64,000 nt of DNA from NCBI GenBank assembly GCA_947477885.1, contig CANJUD010000005.1, positions 124,001 through 188,000 on the forward strand. Reading direction: 5' to 3'. The DNA comes from Bacteroidota bacterium. Lineage in GTDB: Bacteria > Bacteroidota > Bacteroidia > UKL13-3. The notes below the pieces were generated by a model, which saw only the letters and a list, made by a program, of their open reading frames with translations, had not been told where the DNA came from and searched no databases. The position numbers were made by a program, and so were the translations under genes. Position 1 is the stretch's first letter, and each line of letters starts with the position of its first letter. This document shows, piece by piece, positions 34,202 to 42,759 of this stretch.

Positions 34202-34473
34202 AACCATTCGTATCAATCATATAAATGAGATGGTATAAAACGGAACCATTTGCCTTAATCCTATAAATGGGATGACATAAAATGAAACCACTTGCTTCAA
34301 TCCCATAAACGGGATGGCATCAAACAGAACTGTTAGCCTCAATCTTTATGAAGGGACGACATAAAAATAAACTATTCGTATCAATCCTATAAATGGGATA
34401 AAATAAAATGGAACCATTTGGTTTAATCCCATAAACGAGACGGCATAAAACCTAACCATTGGCACTTGATACC
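34202..34473. repeat. 42-bp minisatellite, six units plus a partial
   Basis: Units start at 34202, 34244, 34286, 34328, 34370 and 34412, each exactly 42 bp, with a partial seventh from 34454. Consensus begins AACCATTYG, continues TCAATCCYATAAAYGGGATG and ends GCATAAAANGG. Each unit has a central ATCCC-ATAAAC-GGGAT type hairpin that is partly kept in diverged copies. On the minus strand one frame gives a 14-residue pattern (FYxIPFxGLxQMV) but two units contain stops and there is no start. Confidence 0.92.
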
Positions 34474-34477
34474 AATT

Positions 34478-34512
34478 ACTATATACTTTATACTTACTAC
34501 TATATACTAACT
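34478..34512. repeat. Heptamer repeat overlapping the atpG stop
   Basis: ACTATAT, ACTTTAT, ACTTACT, ACTATAT, ACTAACT: five units of exactly 7 bp. The atpG stop codon (minus strand, 34507-34509) lies inside the last unit. Confidence 0.85.
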
Positions 34513-35391
34513 AGCCATCGCAGCCGCACCACCCACAATCTCACTCAACTCCTTAGTAATAGATGCCTGACGTGCTTGGTTGTATTGCAGTTTCAGTTCA
34601 TTAATTAAGTCACCAGCATTCTCGGTAGCTTTATCCATCGATATCATACGGGCACCATGCTCTGATGCGAATGATTCGAGACAGGCTTTATATAATTGTG
34701 TTTTGAGCGAACGTGGAATTAAGTCTTCCAATATTTCTGTTTTATCAGGCTCAAATATATAATCGTTTTTACTTGTGGTAGCTCCAGCAGATTTTGTTTT
34801 AACTACAGGCAACATTTGTTCATTGGTAAGTATTTGCGTAGCTGCATTTTTAAAACCATTATATAATATTTCTACCACATCATATTCCTTATTGGCAAAT
34901 GATTGAAGTATCCATTCAGCAGCGGCAAAAGCACCATCTGAATTGAGGTTTTGAAACAAATCGCGGAAGTCGGTTATTTGTTTTATGTTTTTATATTTAT
35001 TAAAAAACTCCTGGCCTTTTTTACCAATAAACATCATATCCAATTTGCCGGCATCATATATATCTTTATACTTCTCAGTAATTAAAGTGCGGCCCATTTT
35101 GCCCACATTGGCATTGAAACCTCCACATAATCCGCGGTCGCTGGTAATGATAACCAATAATACTTTTTGTACTTTACGTTGACTGAAATAACTTTTCAAT
35201 TCAGGCGAATCAATATTATCACCCACGTTTTGCATAATACCTTGTAGCTTTTGGGCATAAGGTCTCATTTGCATAATAGCAGTTTGTGCCCTACGCAACT
35301 TGGTAGCACTCACCAATTTCATGGCCTTGGTAATCTGCTGTGTGCTGCTTACCGATTTGATGCGAACCCTTACTTCTTTTAAATTAGCCAC
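34507..35391 (-). CDS. atpG: ATP synthase F1 gamma subunit
   Basis: A 294-residue central-stalk subunit that rotates inside the alpha3beta3 hexamer. The N-terminal helix MANLKEVRVRIKSVSSTQQITKAMKLVSATKLRRAQ and the C-terminal ENAGDLINELKLQYNQARQASITKELSEIVGGAAA are the two most conserved parts of the family. The last gene of the operon here; atpD and atpC are not in the window, as is usual for Bacteroidota where they lie elsewhere. The stop codon sits in a heptamer repeat. Confidence 0.97.
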   Translation of the reverse strand: MANLKEVRVRIKSVSSTQQITKAMKLVSATKLRRAQTAIMQMRPYAQKLQGIMQNVGDNIDSPELKSYFSQRKVQKVLLVIITSDRGLCGGFNANVGKMGRTLITEKYKDIYDAGKLDMMFIGKKGQEFFNKYKNIKQITDFRDLFQNLNSDGAFAAAEWILQSFANKEYDVVEILYNGFKNAATQILTNEQMLPVVKTKSAGATTSKNDYIFEPDKTEILEDLIPRSLKTQLYKACLESFASEHGARMISMDKATENAGDLINELKLQYNQARQASITKELSEIVGGAAAMAS

Positions 35392-35420
35392 AGGTTATTT
35401 TTGATTTACGATTTTTTTAT

Positions 35421-35450
35421 TGTCATGCTGAGCGGAGTCGAAGCATACGA
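35421..35450. repeat. REP-like element in the atpA-atpG gap
   Basis: TGTCATGCTGAGCGGAGTCGAAGCATACGA. A near copy (TGTCATGTTGAGCGAAGGCG, AAACATACGA) is at 44401-44430. Both are preceded by GATTTACGATTT-type heptamers, so heptamer and REP travel together. A CCCCTC/GAGGGG hairpin follows at 35463-35480. Confidence 0.75.
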
Positions 35451-35510
35451 TTTGTTTTTATTCCCCTCTTAGAGAGGGGGTGTGCTTGGTTGTGTGTTAT
35501 ACTTCTTTTC

Positions 35511-37091
35511 TTATCCTTGGTAACTATGTAATAAATCTTTACAAACACTTTCCAAAACATCAGTTACAGTTTCATCAATTTTACCAGCTTTCAATGCTTT
35601 CAAAGTATCATTGTGTTTGGTATCCAACATTTGCAAATAGGCAGCTTCAAAATCACGAACTTTATCGGCAGGGATTGAGTTCAATAATCCTTTACTTCCC
35701 AAGTATACAATAGCTACTTGTTTTTCAACGGTCATTGGTGAGAACTGTCCTTGTTTCAAAATCTCCACATTACGAACTCCTTTGTTCAACACAGCTTTGG
35801 TAGCAGCATCTAGGTCAGATCCGAATTTAGAGAATGCTTCAAGTTCACGGTATTGTGCTTGGTCCAATTTAAGTGTACCAGCCACTTTTTTCATTGATTT
35901 AATCTGTGCATTACCACCCACACGACTTACAGAAATACCCACGTTAATAGCTGGACGCACACCTGAGTTAAACAAGTTGTTTTCCAAGAATATCTGTCCG
36001 TCAGTAATAGAGATTACGTTGGTGGGAATATATGCCGATACATCACCAGCTTGTGTTTCGATAATAGGAAGAGCAGTTAATGAACCACCTCCTTTTACCA
36101 AACTTTTTAATGAAGGAGGGAGGTCATTCATTTGCGAAGCGATTTCATTATTGGCAATAACTTTACAAGCACGCTCTAATAAACGACTGTGCAAATAGAA
36201 TACGTCACCAGGATAAGCCTCACGCCCCGGTGGGCGACGAAGTAATAAAGAAACCTCACGATAAGCAACAGCCTGTTTTGACAAATCATCATATACAATA
36301 AGTGCTGGACGACCTGTATCACGGAAAAATTCACCGATAGCGGCACCACCCATCGGGGCAAAGAATTGCATCGGTGCGGGGTCAGAAGCAGTAGCAGTTA
36401 CTACTACGGTATATGGCATGGCACCATTGTCTTCAAGTGTTTTCACAATCTGGGCAACAGTAGAACCTTTTTGTCCGATAGCTACATATATACAATAAAC
36501 TGGATTGCCAGCTTCGTAAAATTCTTTTTGGTTGATGATAGTATCAATCGCCACTGCAGTTTTTCCAGTTTGGCGGTCACCGATAATCAACTCACGTTGA
36601 CCACGACCGATTGGAATCATTGAGTCGATAGCTTTGATACCTGTTTGCAAAGGCTCTTTTACAGGCTCTCTAAAAATTACCCCAGGGGCTTTACGCTCCA
36701 GAGGCATTTCATAAAGTTCGCCAGTGATGGGTCCTTTACCATCTATAGGATTTCCGAGTGTATCCACTACACGGCCCAATAAACCTTCTCCTACTTTTAG
36801 CGAAGCAATTTTACCGGTACGTTTTACGGTATCACCTTCTTTTACATTTTCACTACTGCCTAGCAACACCGCACCCACGTTGTTTTCTTCAAGGTTAAGT
36901 ACAATACCACGTAGGTTGTTTTCAAATTCAATCAGCTCGCCGCTTTGAACTTTGGTAAGCCCATATATACGAGCAATACCGTCACCTATTTGCAATACAG
37001 TGCCTACTTCTTCAAGTTGCGATTCGCTTTTGAAGCCCGCAAGTTGTTCGCGGATAATGGCTGATACTTCGTCTGGTCTTATTGTTGACAT
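35511..37091 (-). CDS. atpA: ATP synthase F1 alpha subunit
   Basis: A 526-residue non-catalytic nucleotide-binding subunit of F1. The P-loop [19 protein letters not shown] is near residues 169-187, followed by [17 protein letters not shown], and the family signature [14 protein letters not shown] is near residue 370. Length and motifs are normal. It starts 12 bases after atpH. The 119-base gap to atpG carries a REP-like element. Confidence 0.98.
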   Translation of the reverse strand: MSTIRPDEVSAIIREQLAGFKSESQLEEVGTVLQIGDGIARIYGLTKVQSGELIEFENNLRGIVLNLEENNVGAVLLGSSENVKEGDTVKRTGKIASLKVGEGLLGRVVDTLGNPIDGKGPITGELYEMPLERKAPGVIFREPVKEPLQTGIKAIDSMIPIGRGQRELIIGDRQTGKTAVAIDTIINQKEFYEAGNPVYCIYVAIGQKGSTVAQIVKTLEDNGAMPYTVVVTATASDPAPMQFFAPMGGAAIGEFFRDTGRPALIVYDDLSKQAVAYREVSLLLRRPPGREAYPGDVFYLHSRLLERACKVIANNEIASQMNDLPPSLKSLVKGGGSLTALPIIETQAGDVSAYIPTNVISITDGQIFLENNLFNSGVRPAINVGISVSRVGGNAQIKSMKKVAGTLKLDQAQYRELEAFSKFGSDLDAATKAVLNKGVRNVEILKQGQFSPMTVEKQVAIVYLGSKGLLNSIPADKVRDFEAAYLQMLDTKHNDTLKALKAGKIDETVTDVLESVCKDLLHSYQG

Positions 37092-37103
37092 GATTATAAT
37101 AGT

Positions 37104-37652
37104 TTATGAAATATGGACTTTGTTAAGTGTCTGTTTAATTTTGTTCAATTGGTTTGATATACTTGCATCATACAAACCATCTTCGGTACGTATGATTAAA
37201 CCACCGATAATATTTGAATCGACTGCGGTTTCGAGTATTATTTTTTTGCCAGTATTTTTCTGCAGATATGATTCTATTTCCGATTTTGGCTTATCGGCAA
37301 GAGCAACTGCTGTAGTTACTTTCACTTTGATAATGCCATTGATTACATTATATAAATCGGTAAATGAATTGCAGATATCCCATAATAAAGGTTCACGTTT
37401 CTTATCGATAACCATATTCAAAAACGTATATGTGGTATCACTTACTTTACCTTTATATATAGCATCGATAATAGCTGTTTTTTTACCACTATTAATAATG
37501 GGACTTTGCAGAACATTGCTCAAATCGTGATTGCTTATGAGTGAACCTACAATTAAATCGATATCAGCTTTCACTGCATCCAATTGTTTGTTGGCCACTG
37601 CCATGTCAATCAAAGATTTTGCATAACGACCTGATACCCTATGTGCTGCCAT
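37104..37652 (-). CDS. atpH: ATP synthase F1 delta subunit
   Basis: A 182-residue peripheral-stalk subunit connecting F1 with the b subunits. The N-terminus (RVSGRYAKSLIDMAVANKQLDAV) and the C-terminal segment (DSNIIGGLIIRTEDGLYDASISNQLNKIKQTL) carry the delta/OSCP pattern. It lies between atpF (6-base gap) and atpA (12-base gap). Confidence 0.95.
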   Translation of the reverse strand: MAAHRVSGRYAKSLIDMAVANKQLDAVKADIDLIVGSLISNHDLSNVLQSPIINSGKKTAIIDAIYKGKVSDTTYTFLNMVIDKKREPLLWDICNSFTDLYNVINGIIKVKVTTAVALADKPKSEIESYLQKNTGKKIILETAVDSNIIGGLIIRTEDGLYDASISNQLNKIKQTLNKVHIS

Positions 37653-37658
37653 TATATA

Positions 37659-38153
37659 TTAATTAAGATTAAGATGGTTAATATAATCGGCAATCAAAGC
37701 ATCTTGCTCAGGATTTGATTCCAATTTTTTGCGAAGAATTTTCTCAGCAATTTCTACCCCAATAGTGGCAGATAGATTTTTGAGTTCAGCCATCGCTGCC
37801 GATTTTTCTTTCTCGATACTGTCTTTTGCAGAGGCTATCATACGACGACCTTCTTCATCAGCCGATTTTTTCGCAGTGGCTACAATAGCATCACGCATTT
37901 CTTTGGCTTCTTTCAAAATCTTATCGCGTTCGATACTTGCTTCTTTCAACATTTTCTCGTTGTCAGCTTTGATGTTCTCCATCTCACGACGAGTAAGATC
38001 AGCAAGTTCGAGTGAGTCGGTGATTTTTTTCTCACGCTCATTTAATGCATTCAGAATTGGCTTCCACGCATATTTGCCCAGTATAAAGAGCAATATTAAA
38101 AATACTACGGTGGCCCATATTATAAGCCCCAACTCGGGTTTAACTAAATCCAT
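37659..38153 (-). CDS. atpF: ATP synthase F0 b subunit
   Basis: A 164-residue peripheral-stalk subunit with one N-terminal transmembrane helix (PELGLIIWATVVFLILLFILGKYAWKPI) and a long charged coiled-coil (about 40-160) typical of subunit b. It holds the stator between F0 and F1. It follows atpE after 110 bases. Confidence 0.96.
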   Translation of the reverse strand: MDLVKPELGLIIWATVVFLILLFILGKYAWKPILNALNEREKKITDSLELADLTRREMENIKADNEKMLKEASIERDKILKEAKEMRDAIVATAKKSADEEGRRMIASAKDSIEKEKSAAMAELKNLSATIGVEIAEKILRKKLESNPEQDALIADYINHLNLN

Positions 38154-38263
38154 TCTGGTTAAGTATTACTTGGTTTTGTTGTTAAAAAAAATTGTACTTG
38201 TATAAAGCCACAGGTGGAAAGCAGATGCAAACCACCCGTAACTTTTTAAAGATTTGTTGCAGA

Positions 38264-38536
<273 letters not shown>

Positions 38537-38586
38537 TTATTTAATTGTTAGTTATATTGAGTTTAAAATTATTTATTCTATATATA

Positions 38587-39684
38587 TTAATGGTGTGCTT
38601 CTTCATGGTGATGTTCCACTTTTGCTTGACCAAAATACATGGCGGCAAGAAGTGTAAATACATATGCTTGAAGGAAGGCAACCAATAGTTCCAAACAGTT
38701 CATCGCTAAGTTAAATGCTACTGATAATACCGTTACACCATAACCAAGAGGTTTGCTCATTTCGCCAAATATGAATATCAAACTAAAGAAGCCAAGTATA
38801 ATAATATGGCCTGCGGTAATGTTTGCAAACAAACGTATCATTAATACCAGGGGTTTTAAAAACACGCCCAATATTTCAATAGGCACTATAATGATATACA
38901 TTGGAATCGGCACCGGGGGAAGAAATATATGTTTCCAATAACCTCCATTAGTTGAAAAGGTTGTTATAATAAATACTAATAAAGCCAATACCATAGTAAC
39001 AGCTATATTGCCAGTTACATTGGCTCCGCCTGGAAACATCGGGATAAGTCCCATTAAGTTATTGATAAGAATAAAGAAGAATACCGTTAATAAGAAAGGC
39101 ATAAAACGGGCATATCTTTTTTCGCCGATAGAAGGTTTGGCTAAATCATCACGTATAAATAGTATAACTGGCTCAAGGAATGATTGCACTCCATATAATT
39201 TGCCTGAATTCTTTTTATAACGAGCTGCTGAATATAATACAGCTATCAATAATAAGAGAACACCCAATAGCATACTTGCTACATTTTTGGTGATTGACAA
39301 ATCATAGAATTTATGACCATCTTCAGCAACTATTTTTTTGTCTACTAATTTATAGCCTAAATGAGATGCGTGACCATGCTCAAAATGTGAAGATGAAAAA
39401 CATTCAACACCTTTTGATTCACTATATATAATAACAGGAAGTGAAATACTAACAGGGTGACCATTATAATCCCAAAGATGCCAATCATGACCATCCTTGA
39501 TGTGGTCGAAAATCATTTCGCCTGGTTTAAACTTGTCATTTGCTTTGGCATGGTGTTCTGCACCTGCTTCATGAGCGGGCTCATTTCCGGCCTTGGCAAC
39601 CGAAAATGTCGTGAAAAACACTAATACCCCAAAATATTTGAAGAATTTATTTACGAACTTTCTTGATTTAACGCTACTTTTCAC
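38587..39684 (-). CDS. atpB: ATP synthase F0 a subunit
   Basis: A 365-residue stator subunit that forms the proton channels. The essential arginine is in LMIRLFANITAGH; GLIPMFPGGANVTGNIAVT precedes it. Compared with E. coli it has a long N-terminal extension with a signal-like segment and a His-rich stretch (residues about 1-130), normal for Bacteroidota, and it ends in a His-rich tail (KVEHHHEEAHH). It overlaps the upstream small membrane gene by 11 bases. Confidence 0.96.
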   Translation of the reverse strand: MKSSVKSRKFVNKFFKYFGVLVFFTTFSVAKAGNEPAHEAGAEHHAKANDKFKPGEMIFDHIKDGHDWHLWDYNGHPVSISLPVIIYSESKGVECFSSSHFEHGHASHLGYKLVDKKIVAEDGHKFYDLSITKNVASMLLGVLLLLIAVLYSAARYKKNSGKLYGVQSFLEPVILFIRDDLAKPSIGEKRYARFMPFLLTVFFFILINNLMGLIPMFPGGANVTGNIAVTMVLALLVFIITTFSTNGGYWKHIFLPPVPIPMYIIIVPIEILGVFLKPLVLMIRLFANITAGHIIILGFFSLIFIFGEMSKPLGYGVTVLSVAFNLAMNCLELLVAFLQAYVFTLLAAMYFGQAKVEHHHEEAHH

Positions 39685-40081
39685 TGATTTCGTTCTTTTT
39701 TGAAAACGGTCGCAAGGTAGTTATCAAACTCATAATTTCAAATCCTGTGAATAAAATATTTAATAATAAATATGAAACCACAAAAGGAATATTAAGATGA
39801 ACACTCTTATCCCTAATAAATACAAGCCATACAGCCAATCCTCCCACGCTGAACATGAGGTGCAAGGTGAGCCCTGTCATGAATGCTTTGATGAAAAGTT
39901 TATTGTTTCTACCCACCCCCATCATGCTGATATAAAAAACAAGCAGCGTAATGAATAAGTAAAAAGCAATAGCTCCATAAATGGGTCGCATGTCCCACTT
40001 AGGCATTAACATTTGAATACCATAAACTATTGCATAACAAATTGCAGAAATAAGGATAATTTTCAGGGAAAATTTTTTCAT
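39674..40081 (-). CDS. Small membrane protein of the ATP synthase operon (DUF6168/AtpI-like)
   Basis: A 135-residue protein with four predicted transmembrane helices and a short charged tail. Its place directly before atpB matches the DUF6168 or AtpI-like proteins of Bacteroidota, thought to help c-ring assembly. I chose the ATG at 40081; the longer frame from a GTG at 40102 would read through a likely -7 box (CAACTTTG on the minus strand, 40090-40097). It overlaps atpB by 11 bases, so it is the first gene of the atp unit. Confidence 0.78.
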   Translation of the reverse strand: MKKFSLKIILISAICYAIVYGIQMLMPKWDMRPIYGAIAFYLFITLLVFYISMMGVGRNNKLFIKAFMTGLTLHLMFSVGGLAVWLVFIRDKSVHLNIPFVVSYLLLNILFTGFEIMSLITTLRPFSKKNEISEK

Positions 40082-40155
40082 CGGGGCTGCAAAGTTGCAC
40101 ACTTTTTTTTAAAAATAGTAGATAATAAATATTCTATAACGATTTTTGTCCCCAA

Positions 40156-41145
40156 ATGGATTGGTATAACAATTACAAAAAGAAAGTTTTTTATCGTGCT
40201 ACCGTGCGTTGGTTCAATAGGGTATCGTTGCCCGGCTTAGGCAAAGTGCCTATTGGAGCCATAGTGAAATATTTCACTTTTACCTTTCAGCATAATGATA
40301 TTAGTATGCGGGCATCGGCTATGGCTTTCAATTTTTTTCTAGCTTTGTTCCCAGCGGCAATATTCTTTTTCACTATGATAGCATTTATACCTATCCAAGA
40401 TTTGCACAAAGAGATTATGTCGTATTTAAGCACCATTATTCCTTCTACAGCATTTAAAGCCATTGAGCAAACGTTGACTGATGTGTTAAAGAACCAGCAT
40501 GGGGATTTATTATCATTGGGTTTCTTGTCAGCTATGCTTTTTTCAAGCAACGCTTTGTTCAATATGTTTAAAGCTTTCAATTTATATGATTCAGCAGACG
40601 AGCAGCGTTCGGAGATTAAGCGCAGGGGCCTTTCGTTATTGCTTACCCTGCTTTTATCATTTGCAGTAGTAGTAGCTATTACCTTATTTACCGTAGGACA
40701 ATATGGGATAAACTGGATGGCACGTAAACACTTACTTTCAGGTAATTTTGCCTATGGTACCTTGGTGGTAGTCAAATGGGCTTTCACTATTTTCTTATAC
40801 CAGTTTGTAATAGCAAGTTTATATTATTTTGGAAGTGCCGTAAAACGAAAATTTGTGTTGTTTAATCCGGGAGTAGTATTAGCCACGGTATTTACTATAA
40901 TTGCCACAGCATTATTTGCCTATTATGTAAATAATTTTAACTCCTATAATAAATTGTACGGTTCGATTGGAACTTTATTGGTAATTCTGTTCCTGATATA
41001 TTTCAATGCCTTAATTATATTATATGGGTATGAATTGAATGCAGGTCTCGAAAAACTAAAAGACAAAAAAGTAAGCCCCGAATCAATCACCGCTGAACAA
41101 TTAGAAACCCAAGTTGTTATAGAGAATGTACCAATAAAGGAATAA
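40156..41145 (+). CDS. YihY/BrkB family membrane protein
   Basis: A 329-residue inner-membrane protein with about six transmembrane helices. Hallmarks of the family are present: MRASAMAFNFFLALFPAAIFF near residue 55, the central KRRGLSLLLTLLLSF, and the final YNKLYGSIGTLLVILFLIYFNALIILYGYELNA. The family was once annotated as ribonuclease BN, which was an error; its transport or envelope role is unresolved. It is divergent from the atp operon. Confidence 0.9.
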   Translation: MDWYNNYKKKVFYRATVRWFNRVSLPGLGKVPIGAIVKYFTFTFQHNDISMRASAMAFNFFLALFPAAIFFFTMIAFIPIQDLHKEIMSYLSTIIPSTAFKAIEQTLTDVLKNQHGDLLSLGFLSAMLFSSNALFNMFKAFNLYDSADEQRSEIKRRGLSLLLTLLLSFAVVVAITLFTVGQYGINWMARKHLLSGNFAYGTLVVVKWAFTIFLYQFVIASLYYFGSAVKRKFVLFNPGVVLATVFTIIATALFAYYVNNFNSYNKLYGSIGTLLVILFLIYFNALIILYGYELNAGLEKLKDKKVSPESITAEQLETQVVIENVPIKE

Positions 41146-41150
41146 GGAAT

Positions 41151-41171
41151 TTAATGTTTAATGATTAATGG
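41151..41171 (+). repeat. Heptamer repeat (TTAATGN)
   Basis: TTAATGT, TTAATGA, TTAATGG with period 7, beginning 6 bases after the YihY stop codon. The same unit class appears at 42612-42639. Confidence 0.6.
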
Positions 41172-41173
41172 GT

Positions 41174-41230
41174 TGACGCTGTATTATTTAATAATAAATC
41201 ATACGTCAGCAATCCCGATAGCTATCGGGA
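41174..41230. repeat. Interrupted hairpin followed by an 18-bp perfect palindrome
   Basis: GACG..GTAT..ATTTA-ATAA-TAAAT..ATAC..GTC pairs over about 12 bp. It is followed by TCCCGATAGCTATCGGGA, a perfect palindrome at 41213-41230 of a type common in Bacteroidota spacers. Confidence 0.65.
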
Positions 41231-41233
41231 CTT

Positions 41234-41254
41234 AAATAGTAAATCGTAAATCGT
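41234..41254 (+). repeat. Heptamer repeat (AAATCGT)
   Basis: AAATAGT, AAATCGT, AAATCGT with period 7; the same unit as the 84-bp array at 11517. It ends 1 base before the ATG of the small gene at 41256. Confidence 0.75.
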
Positions 41255-41255
41255 C

Positions 41256-41429
41256 ATGTGGAATAAATTACTCGTCTACTTATATTTTCGGAAGCCTGCT
41301 CACACTGGCAATAAGCCTGATATTAATGTGCGGTTTATGCATGGGATGAACCGGATTTCAATTTTCATGTTCCTCATCGCATTGATTGTAATATTGGTTC
41401 GTTATGTGCTAAAAAATATCGAGTATTAA
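41256..41429 (+). CDS. Small membrane protein (DUF6728-like)
   Basis: A 57-residue protein, easily lost in automatic ORF filters. It starts MWNKLLVYLYFRKP, has a central INVRFMHGMNRISIFMF segment and one transmembrane helix (about 36-51, FMFLIALIVILVRYVL). This matches my recollection of the small Bacteroidota DUF6728 proteins, which share the LMHGINKISxxMF pattern. The coding frame is convincing because the pattern and length agree and it ends in TAA. Function unknown. Confidence 0.8.
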   Translation: MWNKLLVYLYFRKPAHTGNKPDINVRFMHGMNRISIFMFLIALIVILVRYVLKNIEY

Positions 41430-41470
41430 AATGTGGACTAAAATCTCTAACCGCTAACATAAATTAAGCG

Positions 41471-41478
41471 TATCTTTG
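41471..41478 (+). promoter_or_regulatory. Putative -7 box for the desaturase
   Basis: TATCTTTG matches TAnnTTTG, 28 bases before the desaturase ATG; the -33 region is weak. Confidence 0.45.
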
Positions 41479-41506
41479 CAACGCTTTTATAGCTATAATA
41501 AAAAAC

Positions 41507-42580
41507 ATGTCAAAAATTAAATTTGCCCAACAAGACAACCAATTTTTTAACACCTTGCGTGACAGAATCAATGGTTATTTCACACAAAATCATATTAATC
41601 CTACAGGTAACTGGAAACTTTATCTTAAAACAGGAATACTAATTGCCTCGCTTGGTTTCATATATTCATGGTTGGTTTTTTTTACCCCCTCTCAAGTTTG
41701 GTTAATCGTTTTGCTCTGCTCGGTTGGAGGACTGAATGTTGCAGCTATTGGTTTTAATGTGATGCATGATGGAGCTCACGGTAGTTACTCGCAAAATAAA
41801 GTGGTCAATGAAATTATGGCTCACTCATTAAATGTATTGGGAGGTAACTCTTTTTTATGGAAACAAAAACACAATCAAAACCACCATACCTATACCAATG
41901 TTGAAGGGATGGATGATGATATAGATATTAAACCCTTCATGCGTTTACATAAAGACCAAGAGCATAAGTGGTACCACCGTTTCCAACATATCTATTGCAT
42001 GTTTGCTTATGGGTTATTATATTTTTTCTGGGTTTTTTATCGTGATTTCAAAAAATATTTTACAGGTAAAATAGCCGAGAATACACCCATGAAAAAAATG
42101 GACATGGCAGAGCATATTAATTTCTGGTTATCTAAAATTGTTCATATTGCCATATTTTTTGTAATACCTTCTTATTATGTTGGTTTTGTAAATGTATTGA
42201 TTTGCTATAGTATAATGTCTTTTGTAAACGGAGTAATATTGGCTGTTGTGTTTCAATTGGCACATATTGTTGAAAATACAGAATTCATTACGCCAGTTTC
42301 TATGGACTCAAAAATTGAATCAAATTGGGCTGTTCACCAACTTGTAACTACTACCAATTTTGCCACAAAAAATCACGTACTTATATGGTTATTGGGCGGA
42401 CTTAATTTCCAAGTTGAACATCATTTGTTTCCTAAGATTAGTCATGTGCATTACCGCAAAATAAATAAAATTTTGATAGATACTTGCAAAGAGTTTGGCG
42501 TAGTATATAATGAGTACCCAACCATGACCAAAGCTTTCATCTCACACATGAGCCACATCAAAAGCCTAGGCAAAGCATAA
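41507..42580 (+). CDS. Membrane fatty acid desaturase (linoleoyl-CoA desaturase type)
   Basis: A 357-residue integral membrane di-iron desaturase that puts a double bond into acyl chains, likely adjusting membrane fluidity. The three His boxes are visible: HDGAHGSYS (about 88-96), HNQNHHTYTN (about 121-130) and QVEHHLFP (about 303-310). The Gln of the third box (QVEHH) is typical of front-end (delta-6/delta-5) desaturases. There are about four transmembrane helices. It is monocistronic with its own -7 box. Confidence 0.93.
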   Translation: MSKIKFAQQDNQFFNTLRDRINGYFTQNHINPTGNWKLYLKTGILIASLGFIYSWLVFFTPSQVWLIVLLCSVGGLNVAAIGFNVMHDGAHGSYSQNKVVNEIMAHSLNVLGGNSFLWKQKHNQNHHTYTNVEGMDDDIDIKPFMRLHKDQEHKWYHRFQHIYCMFAYGLLYFFWVFYRDFKKYFTGKIAENTPMKKMDMAEHINFWLSKIVHIAIFFVIPSYYVGFVNVLICYSIMSFVNGVILAVVFQLAHIVENTEFITPVSMDSKIESNWAVHQLVTTTNFATKNHVLIWLLGGLNFQVEHHLFPKISHVHYRKINKILIDTCKEFGVVYNEYPTMTKAFISHMSHIKSLGKA

Positions 42581-42582
42581 TT

Positions 42583-42600
42583 GGGAATCAGGATTCGAGG
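42583..42600 (-). repeat. Heptamer repeat (CGAATCC TGATTCC)
   Basis: On the minus strand CGAATCC, TGATTCC, CAA, the same order of variants as at 1473. It begins 2 bases after the desaturase stop. Confidence 0.5.
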
Positions 42601-42611
42601 AGGATTTAAGG

Positions 42612-42639
42612 GTTAATTATTAATTATTAATGGTTAATG
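42612..42639 (+). repeat. Heptamer repeat (NTTAATN)
   Basis: GTTAATT, ATTAATT, ATTAATG, GTTAATG: four units of exactly 7 bp. Confidence 0.7.
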
Positions 42640-42674
42640 GGCTGATAGTTATGAATGATGAATAATCAGGCGTC

Positions 42675-42706
42675 AGCAATGGTTCGACTCCGCTCACCAC
42701 TGCATA
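42675..42706. repeat. REP-like element (GGTTCGACTCCGCTCACC)
   Basis: GCAATGGT and ACCACTGC flank TCGACTCCGCTC as near-complementary arms. It is the spacer counterpart of the palindrome found inside the T9SS gene at 22966 and is preceded by the recurring words AATCAGGCGTCAGC (also at 11503 and 47830). Confidence 0.6.
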
Positions 42707-42731
42707 AGTAACCAGGCGTCGGCCACATCCT

Positions 42732-42759
42732 ACCTCGTAAATCGTGCATCGTACCTCAG
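42732..42759 (+). repeat. Heptamer repeat (ACCTCGT/AAATCGT/GCATCGT)
   Basis: ACCTCGT, AAATCGT, GCATCGT, ACCTCAG with period 7. It overlaps the stop codon of the convergent gene at 42756. Confidence 0.6.

Noticed and set aside
34202-34473. Possible CRISPR array
   Set aside because: The whole 42-bp unit repeats with gradual divergence; there are no constant repeats alternating with unique spacers and no cas genes nearby.
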